This document shows positions 53,887 to 62,961 of a stretch of DNA of 64,000 bases, piece after piece (within the stretch, counting starts at the first letter, position 1; every line of letters begins with the position of its first letter). Both the position numbers and the translations under genes were made by a program. The stretch comes from Chitinophagaceae bacterium (GTDB lineage Bacteria > Bacteroidota > Bacteroidia > Chitinophagales > Chitinophagaceae), in contig CANLAE010000004.1 of the NCBI GenBank assembly GCA_947488765.1, forward strand, positions 62,001 to 126,000. The letters run 5' to 3'. Under the pieces are notes generated by a model that made no database searches, was not told the DNA's origin, and was given only the letters and a program-made list of their open reading frames with translations.

Positions 53887-55317
53887 ATGACCAAAACTGC
53901 TGAATCTGTTTGGAGCAACTGCTTGAAAATTATTAAAGACATTGTAGAGTGGCAACATTTTAAAACTTGGTTTGAACCAATTAATCCTGTAGAACTTAAA
54001 ACAAATGTTTTAATGATTCAGGTCCCAAGTCAATTCTTTTATGAATATCTAGAGGAGCATTATGTAAATCTTTTAGCCAAGACATTAAAACGCGAATTAG
54101 GCAAAGAAGCAAGACTAGAATATAGAATTATGGTTGATAGTGGTAATACCGCTAAAAACGGCAGCATGGATGTACCTGCAAGAGGTATGAAAACATACAG
54201 CAACAATGAAATGAATTTTCCATTGGTAATTGATAGTCCGGTAAAAAATCCATTTGTAATTCCAGGGTTGAAAAAAATGCAAATTGACCCACAGTTAAAT
54301 GCGATGTACACCTTTGATAGTTTTATGGAAGGCGATTGCAACAGAGTAGCAAGAAGAGCTGGAAAAACTGTGGCTGAAAAACCAGGTGCAAATTCTTTTA
54401 ATCCATTGGTAATTTATGGTGGTGTTGGATTAGGTAAAACACATTTGGCACAAGCAATTGGAAATGATGTAAAACGAGCACATCCTAATAAATTGGTTTT
54501 ATACGTTAGTAGCGAAAAATTTATCAATCAGTTTCAAGATCATGGACGTAATAATGCCATCAATGATTTTATACATTTCTATCAATTAATAGATGTATTG
54601 ATTATTGATGATGTTCAGTTTTTTGCAAGAGCAGAAAAAAGCCAGGATGCATTTTTTGCAATCTTTAATCACTTACACCAAAGTGGCAAACAATTGGTAT
54701 TAACAAGTGATAAAGCACCGAAAGATTTGGATGGAATGCAAGAAAGATTGCTCAGCCGTTTTCGTTGGGGATTAAGTGCCGATTTACAAATGCCAGACTA
54801 CGAAACAAGAATTGAAATCTTAGAACGTAAGATGAAGAATGATGGTTTGGAAATGCCTAAGGAAGTAGTTAAGTATGTTGCTTATAATATTACCACAAAT
54901 GTAAGAGAATTAGAAGGTGCTTTAATTAGCTTATTGGCGCAATCTTCACTTAACAGAAAAGAAATTGATTTAGAGCTTGCTAAAAAAGTATTAAGGAATT
55001 TTGTAAAAACAAGCAGTAAAGAAATTACTATTGATGCAATCCAAAAAATGGTTTGTGAATATTTTGATGTGCCTTACGAAAGATTATTGCATAAAACAAG
55101 AAAAAGAGAAATTGTACAAGCAAGACAAATCACTATGTATTTGGCAAAAGCATTCACAAAAAATTCATTAAAAACAATTGGCGAACATTTTGGTGGTAGA
55201 GATCACACTACAGTAATTCACTCTTGCCAAACTGTGAAAGATTTGATGGATACAGATACTATTTTCAGAGAAAATGTAATGGAACTAACACAAAAAGTTC
55301 AATTGGCAGCAATGTAA
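53887..55317 (+). CDS. dnaA: Chromosomal replication initiator protein DnaA
   Basis: DnaA binds DnaA boxes at the origin and opens the duplex. The N-terminal domain I reads VWSNCLKIIKDIVEWQHFKTWFEPI. The AAA+ domain has the Walker A motif GGVGLGKTHLAQA (Lys184) and Walker B LIIDDVQFF. The C-terminal DNA-binding domain carries the signature FGGRDHTTVIHSCQTV. Length 476 is normal. dnaN and recF, the usual neighbours in many bacteria, are absent, and I see no DnaA-box cluster in the 130 bases upstream. The gene follows the split nucleotidase and ends at a terminator. Confidence 0.98.
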   Translation: MTKTAESVWSNCLKIIKDIVEWQHFKTWFEPINPVELKTNVLMIQVPSQFFYEYLEEHYVNLLAKTLKRELGKEARLEYRIMVDSGNTAKNGSMDVPARGMKTYSNNEMNFPLVIDSPVKNPFVIPGLKKMQIDPQLNAMYTFDSFMEGDCNRVARRAGKTVAEKPGANSFNPLVIYGGVGLGKTHLAQAIGNDVKRAHPNKLVLYVSSEKFINQFQDHGRNNAINDFIHFYQLIDVLIIDDVQFFARAEKSQDAFFAIFNHLHQSGKQLVLTSDKAPKDLDGMQERLLSRFRWGLSADLQMPDYETRIEILERKMKNDGLEMPKEVVKYVAYNITTNVRELEGALISLLAQSSLNRKEIDLELAKKVLRNFVKTSSKEITIDAIQKMVCEYFDVPYERLLHKTRKREIVQARQITMYLAKAFTKNSLKTIGEHFGGRDHTTVIHSCQTVKDLMDTDTIFRENVMELTQKVQLAAM

Positions 55318-55344
55318 TTCTATAAAAATTAAAAAATATTTTTC

Positions 55345-55380
55345 AAAAAGTCCCGATACATCATATTTCGGGACTTTTTT
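55345..55380 (+). terminator. Intrinsic terminator of dnaA
   Basis: AAAAAGTCCCGA and TCGGGACTTTTT pair around an 11-base loop and are followed by T. Confidence 0.88.
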
Positions 55381-55413
55381 ATTAAAAAAATCGAAAGAAA
55401 TTAGAAATTGTTT

Positions 55414-55442
55414 TTGCTATTTGTATTTAGCGATTATATTTG
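55414..55442 (+). promoter_or_regulatory. Promoter of tRNA-Ser(GCU)
   Basis: TTG (55414-55416), 18 bases, and TATATTTG (55435-55442) match both promoter elements. Transcription would begin about 30 bases before the mature tRNA. Confidence 0.65.
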
Positions 55443-55477
55443 CAACCCTTCACGTTATAGCAGTGAAGGATTAAGGA

Positions 55478-55566
55478 GGAGAGGTGGATGAGTGGCTGAA
55501 ATCAGTAGTTTGCTAAACTGCCGTACGGGTTAAACTGTACCAAGGGTTCGAATCCCTTCCTCTCCG
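55478..55566 (+). tRNA. tRNA-Ser (anticodon GCU)
   Basis: The acceptor stem pairs GGAGAGG with CCTCTCC, with G as discriminator base. The anticodon stem GTAGT/ACTGC encloses the loop TTGCTAA, giving anticodon GCU for AGC and AGU codons. A long variable arm (CGTACGGGTTAAACTGTAC) marks a class II tRNA as expected for serine, and the T arm holds GGTTCGAATCC. CCA is not encoded. A terminator hairpin follows. Confidence 0.97.
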
Positions 55567-55569
55567 CAA

Positions 55570-55600
55570 AAAACTCTATCAATTTGATAGAGTTTTTTTT
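55570..55600. terminator. Terminator after tRNA-Ser(GCU), shared with the convergent adhesin gene
   Basis: AAAACTCTATC and GATAGAGTTTT pair perfectly and are followed by T-run. The minus-strand T9SS gene ends at 55602, so the hairpin overlaps its termination point. Confidence 0.85.
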
Positions 55601-55601
55601 G

Positions 55602-58600
55602 TTATCTCAAGACTGTGAGCCATCCACTTTTAATAGGTTTATTATTGCCGGTATTGATAATGTAATAGTACACGCCTATCGGAACTGGGATTCCATTTTT
55701 CCTTCCATCCCAGGGTATTGCATATCCTTTTGATTGAAATATAATTTGACCATTCCTATTAAAAATTTGAACAGTAGCATTTGGAAATAAATCCAAATTA
55801 GTAATATCCCAATAATCATGCAACCCATCTCCATTAGGCGAAAAGACATTAGGTATTTTTAAATCCTTTAGTAATTTCACATTAACTGTATTACTTGCAC
55901 GACAGCCGTTCTCATTGATTACAGTTAATTTGTAAAGCATATCTGATAAGGGATTTATCACCCAAGGATTTGCAATTATATTATCTGAAAGATACTGTGA
56001 AGGAGACCATAAATAATTGAATAAGTTACCTCCACTTACTGTACTAATCATTTGTACACTATCACCTTCAAAAACACTTTTATCAGGTCCTATACTAACA
56101 ATAGGATTGGCAAATAATATAACACTCACTCCTGATGAAATACTGCTACAACCATTGCTGTTACTGACTTTCACCGTGTAGTTTCCTGCTTCTGTTATTT
56201 GTAAAGAATTGCTTGTACCACCTGAAATTAATATACCATCTTTATACCATTCATTATCTGTTGATGCAGAACTATAAAGTATTACAGAACTATCTGCACA
56301 AATTTGTATTGGTCCAGTGGGATTAATAATTGGTGTTGTAGGGGCAGAAACTACATTCACAATAATTGTTGCTTGTGGACTTTCACAATTGTTTATTGTT
56401 TGAGTTACGTAATAGTTAGATGAACCAATAAATGTTGTTGAAGGTATCGGGCTTGTACTTGTGCCGATACTCCCATTAGGTAAATTATACCACAACAGAT
56501 TGGTACCTGTTGCCGTTAATGCAGTAGCTGTTGCGTTTTGGCAATATGCAATGGGAGTAGTTACAATTGGTGCATTTGGTATTGCATTAATTGTAATCGT
56601 TGCGGTTGGTGTAATAGTACAGTTACCGACTGTTAAGGTGTAGGTAATTGTATAAATTCCTGGTGTGCTTGCAGCAAGATTAATTACGCCGGAAGTTGCA
56701 TTAATTATCAATCCATTACTACTGCTGAATGTTCCACCTGATGTTCCTGTAATCGTTGGGGTGGCTGTTCCTAATGTACAATATGTATTTGCAGGATAGC
56801 TAAATGTGGCAACTGGTAATGGATTTACAGTAATGGTAAATGTTGTTGGTACGCCGGTGCAAATGCCACTTTGCGAAATAAAATTTCCTAAGGAATGTGG
56901 AACTGAGCCTACTGCAATTGTTGCAGAAACAGAATTGGTATTGGTGTTTATTACCGAGACATTTCCTGATCCAAAATTTGCAACAAATGCTTTACTGCCA
57001 TCGGCTGTGAATGAAATACCTTGTGGATTACTTCCTACAGAAATAGTTCCAGATACTGTGTTTGTTGCTGTATTGATTACAGAAACATTTCCACTTAATT
57101 GATTGGTTACATACACCTTCATTCCATCGGGAGTTACTGCAATTCCATTAGGTGCAAAACCTACTGTAACGCTTGTAATTACAGTATTTGAGGCAGTATT
57201 GATGATTGAAATATTATTCGATCCGAAGTTGGTAACATACAATCTGCTTCCATCGGGGCTGATTGCTGCAGTGATTGGTTGAGTTCCTACACCAATTGTA
57301 GTGATTACAGTATTGGTAGCAGTATTAATCACAGAAATATTGTTGGAGTTTACGTTGGCTACATACACTTTGCTTCCATCAGGACTGATAGTTACACCTT
57401 GAGGTTGTAATGAAATGGGAATGGTTACTACAACTGTATTGGTTCCTGTATTGATAACGGAAAGTGTATTGGATAATTGATTAGCCACATATACTCGGCT
57501 GCCATCTGGACTAACAACAATACCCATTGGTTGGCTTCCAACTCCAATTGTATTTACAACAGTATTGGTTGATGTGTTAATTACAGACACTGAATTGGCT
57601 CCATAATTGGTTACATAAACTTTAGTTCCATCTGAACTTGCAGAAACTCCAAATGGATTACTGCCAACCGTAATTGTTCCAGTAACTGCATTCGTATTGG
57701 TGTTGATAACTGTTACGGTGTTACTCAATGGAAATGAAGTAATACTTCCATAATTAGCAATATAAGCAAATGATGATGGAACAGGTGTTGCAGTAATAGT
57801 TGCTGTAATAGGCGTTGTGCCCGTATTTAGTGCGGTAAATGAAGTAATATCACCAATACCATTTGCTGCTAAGCCAATCGATGTATTGTTATTATTCCAT
57901 AGGAATGTATTGGTTCCAGCACCTGTTAAATTAATGGGTGCTGTTGACGTATTTGTACAAACTGTTTGATTGGATACTGCATTAATTGTTGGCGCTGCAT
58001 TGATGGTTACCACAATAGTTGCTCTCGGGCTTTCACAACTATTTGCTGTCTGACTTACATAATAATTTGTATTGCCAGATGTTGTTGTATTAGGCGTTGG
58101 TGCAGTTGCACTTCCTGTGCCACCCGTTGCATTTGTGTACCACAATAAATTAGTACCGGATGCAATTAAAGCATTTGCTGTTGCATTTTGACAATAGCTA
58201 ATTGGAGTTGTAACAGCTGGTGCTGCTGGAGTTGCGTTTACCGTAACTACAATATTTGCTCTCGGACTTTCACAAGCACCTGATGTTTGGCTAACATAGT
58301 ATGTAATATTACCTGCTGTTGTTGTAATAGGCGTTGGTGCAGTTGCACTTCCTGTGCCACCCGTTGCAGTTGTGTACCACAATAAATTAGTACCTGATGC
58401 AATTAAAGCATTTGCTGTTGCATTTTGACAATAGCTAATTGGAGTTGTAACAGTTGGTGCTGCTGGAGTTGCGTTTACCGTAATTGAATTAGTTTGTGAA
58501 ATTGGACAGTTAGAAGCTCCTGAAATATAGTTTACAGTATATGTAATTTGATATGTACCATTTAAACCTGTTGGGTTAAATGTAGAGCTAATAACATTAA

Positions 58601-59549
58601 CGCCTGTTCCACTCCATGTTCCACCTGTACTTCCTGTTATTAGACTATTTAAATTAATGCTAGAACTATTTGAACAAATTGTGCCCGATGGGGCAGTCCA
58701 TGTTGCAGTTGGAATATCCCCTCCAGTATTAATTAAAATATTAAAACCTCCAGCATAATTAGTTCCAGAAGATGCATACAGAGCAGAAGTAGAATAACTG
58801 CTCCAATTACTTGGATTGCTTATTCTTGAAATCCAAGTTGTTTGATTTGCAGCTGTTAAAGGGCCAGTATATTTATTATATGCTGAGTTGCTAGTTGGTG
58901 CCATACTAAAGCAACTCATGCCAGGATATAAACCAGATTCTCCTGATGATTGCTGTTGAGATAACCACGAACCACTACTAGAAAAACCAAACAATATTCT
59001 TCCATTATTTCCAGGGAAAGTCGCATTTGGTGAAGTTCTGCTACCATTGATTGTGCAAAGGGTACTTAACTCAGACCATATACCTCCTTGTGCAAAATAT
59101 ATTTGATCGCCACCTGAATTAATATTGAAATCATTGGCAAGAACAGAGTAATTAGTATTTGTTGGATGAACATATAAATCTGTAACAACCCATCCATTAT
59201 CAGGAGACAAGAAAGTGTATGGAGAGGTATTTCTAAATGTTATAACAGTTCCTGCTGCTATTGTAGGTCCAGTTCTTGTAAACTTAGCCCCACCTTCTTG
59301 TCCACAACTCCATAATCCTACTAGGCAATTTTCATACCCTGCATCTAATATTTGAATCTCCGTTCCAGTTGTTATCGGTTTAAAACATACAAAGCTAATT
59401 TCATCTTTTGTATTAAGTGTTCCAGAAGAGGCGAGATTTGCATTAACTGCCACAATCGCTAAATCCCCTTTATTCAATATAGTTTGGGAATGAATATTTC
59501 TTAATAAAAAAAATATTAAAAAAGAGAGGAGAAGGTATTTTCTATACAT
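55602..59549 (-). CDS. Large T9SS type B surface protein with Ig-like and YVTN beta-propeller repeats
   Basis: This is a 1315-residue secreted protein. A signal peptide (LLLSFLIFFLLRNIHS) comes first, then an N-terminal domain of about 250 residues with lamin-tail-like features (GDLAIVAVNANLASSGTLNTKDEISFV). Ig-like modules of about 79 residues (ISYCQNATANALIASGTNLLWY) occur twice in tandem and again after the propeller. In the middle, about seven YVTN repeats of 42 residues (VYVTNYGANSVSVINTSTNTVV) would form a seven-blade propeller. The C-terminus starting IPNVFSPNGDGLHD is the gliding-motility-associated CHU_C type B sorting domain. Adhesion or surface binding is likely; the ligand is unknown. 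Confidence 0.9.
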   Translation of the reverse strand: MYRKYLLLSFLIFFLLRNIHSQTILNKGDLAIVAVNANLASSGTLNTKDEISFVCFKPITTGTEIQILDAGYENCLVGLWSCGQEGGAKFTRTGPTIAAGTVITFRNTSPYTFLSPDNGWVVTDLYVHPTNTNYSVLANDFNINSGGDQIYFAQGGIWSELSTLCTINGSRTSPNATFPGNNGRILFGFSSSGSWLSQQQSSGESGLYPGMSCFSMAPTSNSAYNKYTGPLTAANQTTWISRISNPSNWSSYSTSALYASSGTNYAGGFNILINTGGDIPTATWTAPSGTICSNSSSINLNSLITGSTGGTWSGTGVNVISSTFNPTGLNGTYQITYTVNYISGASNCPISQTNSITVNATPAAPTVTTPISYCQNATANALIASGTNLLWYTTATGGTGSATAPTPITTTAGNITYYVSQTSGACESPRANIVVTVNATPAAPAVTTPISYCQNATANALIASGTNLLWYTNATGGTGSATAPTPNTTTSGNTNYYVSQTANSCESPRATIVVTINAAPTINAVSNQTVCTNTSTAPINLTGAGTNTFLWNNNNTSIGLAANGIGDITSFTALNTGTTPITATITATPVPSSFAYIANYGSITSFPLSNTVTVINTNTNAVTGTITVGSNPFGVSASSDGTKVYVTNYGANSVSVINTSTNTVVNTIGVGSQPMGIVVSPDGSRVYVANQLSNTLSVINTGTNTVVVTIPISLQPQGVTISPDGSKVYVANVNSNNISVINTATNTVITTIGVGTQPITAAISPDGSRLYVTNFGSNNISIINTASNTVITSVTVGFAPNGIAVTPDGMKVYVTNQLSGNVSVINTATNTVSGTISVGSNPQGISFTADGSKAFVANFGSGNVSVINTNTNSVSATIAVGSVPHSLGNFISQSGICTGVPTTFTITVNPLPVATFSYPANTYCTLGTATPTITGTSGGTFSSSNGLIINATSGVINLAASTPGIYTITYTLTVGNCTITPTATITINAIPNAPIVTTPIAYCQNATATALTATGTNLLWYNLPNGSIGTSTSPIPSTTFIGSSNYYVTQTINNCESPQATIIVNVVSAPTTPIINPTGPIQICADSSVILYSSASTDNEWYKDGILISGGTSNSLQITEAGNYTVKVSNSNGCSSISSGVSVILFANPIVSIGPDKSVFEGDSVQMISTVSGGNLFNYLWSPSQYLSDNIIANPWVINPLSDMLYKLTVINENGCRASNTVNVKLLKDLKIPNVFSPNGDGLHDYWDITNLDLFPNATVQIFNRNGQIIFQSKGYAIPWDGRKNGIPVPIGVYYYIINTGNNKPIKSGWLTVLR
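58014..58480 (-). repeat. Two near-identical tandem Ig-like modules (237-bp period)
   Basis: The DNA words GCTCTCGG(G/A)CTTTCACAA, CTTCCTGTGCCACCCGTTGC and GCATTTGCTGTTGCATTTTG recur at a 237-base interval with few differences. They encode two 79-residue Ig-like modules of the 1315-residue protein. High identity at the DNA level indicates recent duplication or gene conversion. Confidence 0.8.
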
Positions 59550-59710
59550 ATTTTCAATTATGATATGGGTTTATTTAGAAGGGGAAAATTCAAAATAATT
59601 TAGCTATAGATTTTATTCACAAATTTAGAGCTAATTTTTGTCCTATTTATTCAATACTTATATTTTTATTAACCTAGCATTCTTAGTGTAATTATTTTCA
59701 TCTTTGTTAC

Positions 59711-60478
59711 ATGAATTTAATTGATACACATTCTCACTTGTATTTGCCCGAGTTTAAAGATGATATTGCAGCTGTCATAGAAAGGGCTCAAATCCTGGGG
59801 GTGCAACAATTTTATTTACCTGCAATTAACAGTGAATGTATTGATGATATGTTGCAATTAGAACAACAATATCCAAATATTTGTATTGCTATGATGGGCT
59901 TGCATCCTTGTTATGTAAAAGAAAATGTAGTAGAAGAATTAGCTATTGTAGAACGTTGGTTAGCCAAAAGAAAATTTGTAGCCATTGGTGAAATAGGATT
60001 GGATTTTTATTGGGATGAAACATTTGCAACGGAACAACTTCATGCCTTTCAAACCCAAATGGAATGGGCATTACACTATCATTTACCCATTGTTATTCAT
60101 ACAAGAAATGCTATGCAACAAACCATTGATGCAGTAAAGCCATTTGCAAAAAAAGGATTGACTGGTATTTTTCATTGTTTTAGCGGTAGCTACGAAAGTG
60201 CCCAACAAATTATTGATATGAATTTTGCATTAGGCATTGGCGGGGTTATAACTTATAAAAATGCAGGTCTGCCGGAAGTATTGCAACATATAGATTTAAA
60301 GCATATTGTTTTAGAAACAGATGCACCTTACTTAACACCTGTACCTTACAGAGGGAAACGCAATGAAAGTGCTTATTTGGAGTACATTGTAGCCAAACTT
60401 GCAACAGTAAAAAGTTGTTCTGTACAAGAAGTTGCAGCTATAACAACAGCTAATGCAATAAAAATATTCGGTAGCTGA
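59711..60478 (+). CDS. tatD: TatD family metal-dependent hydrolase
   Basis: TatD proteins are TIM-barrel metallohydrolases with 3'-5' exonuclease activity on DNA in E. coli. The motifs are in order: [11 protein letters not shown] (metal His pair), [12 protein letters not shown] (Glu), VIHTRNA (His), [12 protein letters not shown] (His) and [19 protein letters not shown] (Asp). Length 255 is typical. CATCTTTG lies four bases before the ATG, near the -7 consensus, so the transcript may be close to leaderless. A serine tRNA follows on the same strand 36 bases downstream. Confidence 0.95.
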   Translation: MNLIDTHSHLYLPEFKDDIAAVIERAQILGVQQFYLPAINSECIDDMLQLEQQYPNICIAMMGLHPCYVKENVVEELAIVERWLAKRKFVAIGEIGLDFYWDETFATEQLHAFQTQMEWALHYHLPIVIHTRNAMQQTIDAVKPFAKKGLTGIFHCFSGSYESAQQIIDMNFALGIGGVITYKNAGLPEVLQHIDLKHIVLETDAPYLTPVPYRGKRNESAYLEYIVAKLATVKSCSVQEVAAITTANAIKIFGS

Positions 60479-60489
60479 TTGGTAACTAC

Positions 60490-60497
60490 TATTTTTG
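60490..60497 (+). promoter_or_regulatory. Candidate -7 promoter element of tRNA-Ser(GGA)
   Basis: TATTTTTG matches TAnnTTTG and lies 17 bases before the mature tRNA. A TTG at the right -33 distance is not evident; read-through from tatD is also possible. Confidence 0.4.
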
Positions 60498-60514
60498 CTG
60501 CCCAATAGATAAAC

Positions 60515-60601
60515 AGAGGGGTGTCCGAGTGGTTGAAGGAGCACGCCTGGAAAGTGTGTATACGGGAAACTGTATCGAGGGTTCGAATCCCTTCCCCTCT
60601 G
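60515..60601 (+). tRNA. tRNA-Ser (anticodon GGA)
   Basis: The acceptor stem pairs AGAGGGG with CCCCTCT, with G as discriminator. The anticodon stem CACGC/GTGTG encloses CTGGAAA, giving anticodon GGA for UCC and UCU codons. A long variable arm (TATACGGGAAACTGTATC) and the T arm GGTTCGAATCC complete a class II tRNA. CCA is not encoded. Confidence 0.97.
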
Positions 60602-60610
60602 CTAATACAA

Positions 60611-60643
60611 AAAAAGACCTAATATAATTTAGGTCTTTTTTTA
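60611..60643. terminator. Bidirectional terminator after tRNA-Ser(GGA)
   Basis: AAAAAGACCTAA and TTAGGTCTTTTT pair perfectly around a six-base loop with a T-run on the right and an A-run on the left. It also serves the convergent lipoprotein gene ending at 60664. Confidence 0.88.
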
Positions 60644-60663
60644 TTAATTGCGATAATACTTTT

Positions 60664-62445
60664 TTATCTTCTTGCTCTGAAACTACATTGAATTGGATGA
60701 TTTGTGTTTGTTGAACTATCTCTCAAGATTGCAGAAAAACTTCCTGAAATATAAGTTCCTGTTAATGTGCCATATTCTGTAGTAGTAACTGTTGAGCTGT
60801 TTGTTGTATAAACATACTGAGGACTATTTGTAGCACTAGTACCCAAGCTAAGAGAAGTTAAAGGGTATGTTCCAACACCATTTCCATTGAAAGAAAAGGA
60901 AATGCTTTTTTGTGTATTAGGAGATGAACTACCATAACCATAGATTGAAGTGCCATATGTAGTTCCCTGAGTATTGGTAAATGCACTTATAGAATCTGTA
61001 GGCGGTAAAATTGAATAGTTAACACCATCGATATTATAGTAAATATATCTTGCAGTAGAAATTCCACATGCAGTAATGGAACCCAAGTTGGTAGTTGGAT
61101 TGGTTACTACCATGGATGCAGTGGTACTTTGTTGATTGTTGGTTGCATCAACCGCATAATAAGTGATACTAGGTGATGACGAGCAACTTAAAAAAGATAA
61201 GCTGAATACTCCACTAGCATTGGTAATTGCTGTGTAGTTATTAGTTCCAACAGAAATTTTTACAAAACCATTGGAAACTGCGTTATTGCTACAATTTACA
61301 ACAGTACCTGTGATTGAAATTGAATTTTGAGCAGGTATGGTTACAGTTATTGTACCCAAAGAGTTGGTAGTTCCTGTAACAAATGGACCAATATTTTGTG
61401 AAAAGATAGGAGTATTGCATGTGTAGCCGGATGATACTTCCATAACCAAAGATTCATTGGATGGTACTTGTCCTGTTACATATCCTGTTGAATCTGTAAA
61501 TCCATAAGAGGAAGAGCCATTAGCTCGTTTAATTCTTATCAAAGCATGTTGTAAGGGAGCATTATTTTGGTTGATAAATTTTGCAGAAAATCTGGCTAAT
61601 GGAAAATAGGCATCGCAGTTCCAAAATGAAAAATGGCTAACATCTGCAACATAAGTATTTCCACTTTTTGTGGCCGTGCCCTCTTGTTTCCAAATTCCAG
61701 TTGTATCATTAAAACTCCACAATGCAATACTAGTAGGTGCTGTAGCTAATATGGATGCTGGAATTGGAAATTTAATATTTGCTTTTTTGCCAGTAGCAAT
61801 TTGTAATTTTTCTCCACTTGTTCCAGAAAGTTCAACACCCAACATTCCAAAGCTTTGTAACCCTTGTTCCGCACCAGTTGCATCGATACCTCTTAAATCA
61901 CCAGGCATTTGTCTGTACAAATCGGTAGATGTTGGATTAATCCAAGTCATGGCAATAGATACATCTCCTGTATATGCATTTCCTGTGGTATTGTTGATAA
62001 TTCCGTTTGCTGGTAATGTAATTGCAGATCCATTACCAATATTTAATGTACCACCTGATGTTGCATTAATCTTTCCCACAGAAATTTTGGAAAGTAGCAT
62101 TATTTCAATGAAATGTTTTTGATATTCTTTTGCAAAAAATGTTCTGCCACCTTTAAAGTATCCGGTCTTTTCTACACTAACAACAGCCGATTCATATAAA
62201 CTAGCATTATTAATTCTGAAATTTCCATTTAAATCCGTTGTACTAGTAGTATTTCCTGCGGTAACAGTGGCTCCAGAAATTGGCTGATTACTTTCATCTA
62301 CAATTCTTCCTGTAACAATTACAGAAATTTTATTTACGGCGAATACCGGATTATTAGAATCGCTAGAAGAATTTTCTTTCTTACATCCTGTGACTACAGC
62401 AGCAAAAAAACACATCATCAGAAACAATCGGTTAATGGTATTCAT
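60664..62445 (-). CDS. Lipoprotein with carboxypeptidase-regulatory-like domain
   Basis: The 593-residue product begins MNTINRLFLMMCFFAAVVTGCKKEN with the lipobox VTGC, so ATG at 62445 is chosen over an upstream ATG at 62475. Near residues 45-105 lies a carboxypeptidase-regulatory-like fold (GRIVDESNQPISGATVTAGNTTSTTDLNGNFRI). A second such fold follows near residue 370 (ITGTVVNCSNNAVSNGFVKI). The middle has a ZU5-like or beta-rich region around GNGSAITLPANGIINNTTGNAYTGDVSIAMTWINPTSTDLYRQMPGDLRGI. No catalytic motif is visible. It is likely surface- or outer-membrane-attached; the role is unknown. Confidence 0.8.
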   Translation of the reverse strand: MNTINRLFLMMCFFAAVVTGCKKENSSSDSNNPVFAVNKISVIVTGRIVDESNQPISGATVTAGNTTSTTDLNGNFRINNASLYESAVVSVEKTGYFKGGRTFFAKEYQKHFIEIMLLSKISVGKINATSGGTLNIGNGSAITLPANGIINNTTGNAYTGDVSIAMTWINPTSTDLYRQMPGDLRGIDATGAEQGLQSFGMLGVELSGTSGEKLQIATGKKANIKFPIPASILATAPTSIALWSFNDTTGIWKQEGTATKSGNTYVADVSHFSFWNCDAYFPLARFSAKFINQNNAPLQHALIRIKRANGSSSYGFTDSTGYVTGQVPSNESLVMEVSSGYTCNTPIFSQNIGPFVTGTTNSLGTITVTIPAQNSISITGTVVNCSNNAVSNGFVKISVGTNNYTAITNASGVFSLSFLSCSSSPSITYYAVDATNNQQSTTASMVVTNPTTNLGSITACGISTARYIYYNIDGVNYSILPPTDSISAFTNTQGTTYGTSIYGYGSSSPNTQKSISFSFNGNGVGTYPLTSLSLGTSATNSPQYVYTTNSSTVTTTEYGTLTGTYISGSFSAILRDSSTNTNHPIQCSFRARR

Positions 62446-62508
62446 ACTATTTATTTTTTGATTATTAATTATCAATCAGTTCTATAAAGATACGAAAAAT
62501 TGAATTAG

Positions 62509-62901
62509 TTATAAATTTTTACTCCAGTCCTTATCATATTGCACAAACCAACTCAACCAAAGACTTCTTGATAAACGCATCATAGGCGGTTGGATTGCCA
62601 GCAATAAAAAACAGGTAATTCCAAGCCACCAAAAAATACTATTGTTGGTAATATTAACGTTAAATAAAACTGCAGAAGCAACATAAGAAGTTACCAAAAA
62701 AGCAACAGATAATGCATAACTCACATAACCTGTACCGTAATAAAATCCGACTTCAATTTCAGTGCGTTGGTTGCATCCTGGGCAATTTTCATTCATGGTA
62801 AGGTTATGCTTGAAATCGTATGGGTTTTTTGAAGTAAAAAGCTTGCCTTGTCTGCATCTCGGACATTTATTGGAAAGAACATTTTTTAGGTATTGAAGCA
62901 T
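62509..62901 (-). CDS. DUF983 family membrane protein
   Basis: The 130-residue protein opens with a zinc-ribbon-like pair: CPRCRQGKLF, then CPGCNQRTEIEVGFYYGTGYVSYALSVAF, which is the hallmark of DUF983. Two membrane segments follow (VSYALSVAFLVTSYVASAVLF and IFWWLGITCFLLLAIQPP). These small inner membrane proteins are common in Bacteroidota and Alphaproteobacteria; no function is established to my knowledge. It lies 60 bases downstream of murF on the same strand. Confidence 0.85.
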   Translation of the reverse strand: MLQYLKNVLSNKCPRCRQGKLFTSKNPYDFKHNLTMNENCPGCNQRTEIEVGFYYGTGYVSYALSVAFLVTSYVASAVLFNVNITNNSIFWWLGITCFLLLAIQPPMMRLSRSLWLSWFVQYDKDWSKNL

Positions 62902-62961
62902 TTTTATTCCTTTTTTATTGCCGCAAGGTAATCATTAAAATATCAACGATACAGTTAAAAT

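Noticed and set aside
56900..57760. Regular repeats with about 126-base period that could be taken for a CRISPR-like array
   Set aside because: The repeats are in frame and encode 42-residue YVTN propeller blades; spacing and content are those of a coding repeat.
61670..62122. 150-codon plus-strand frame opposite the lipoprotein gene
   Set aside because: The lipoprotein frame has signal, lipobox and domains; the opposite frame shows no domain and no promoter.
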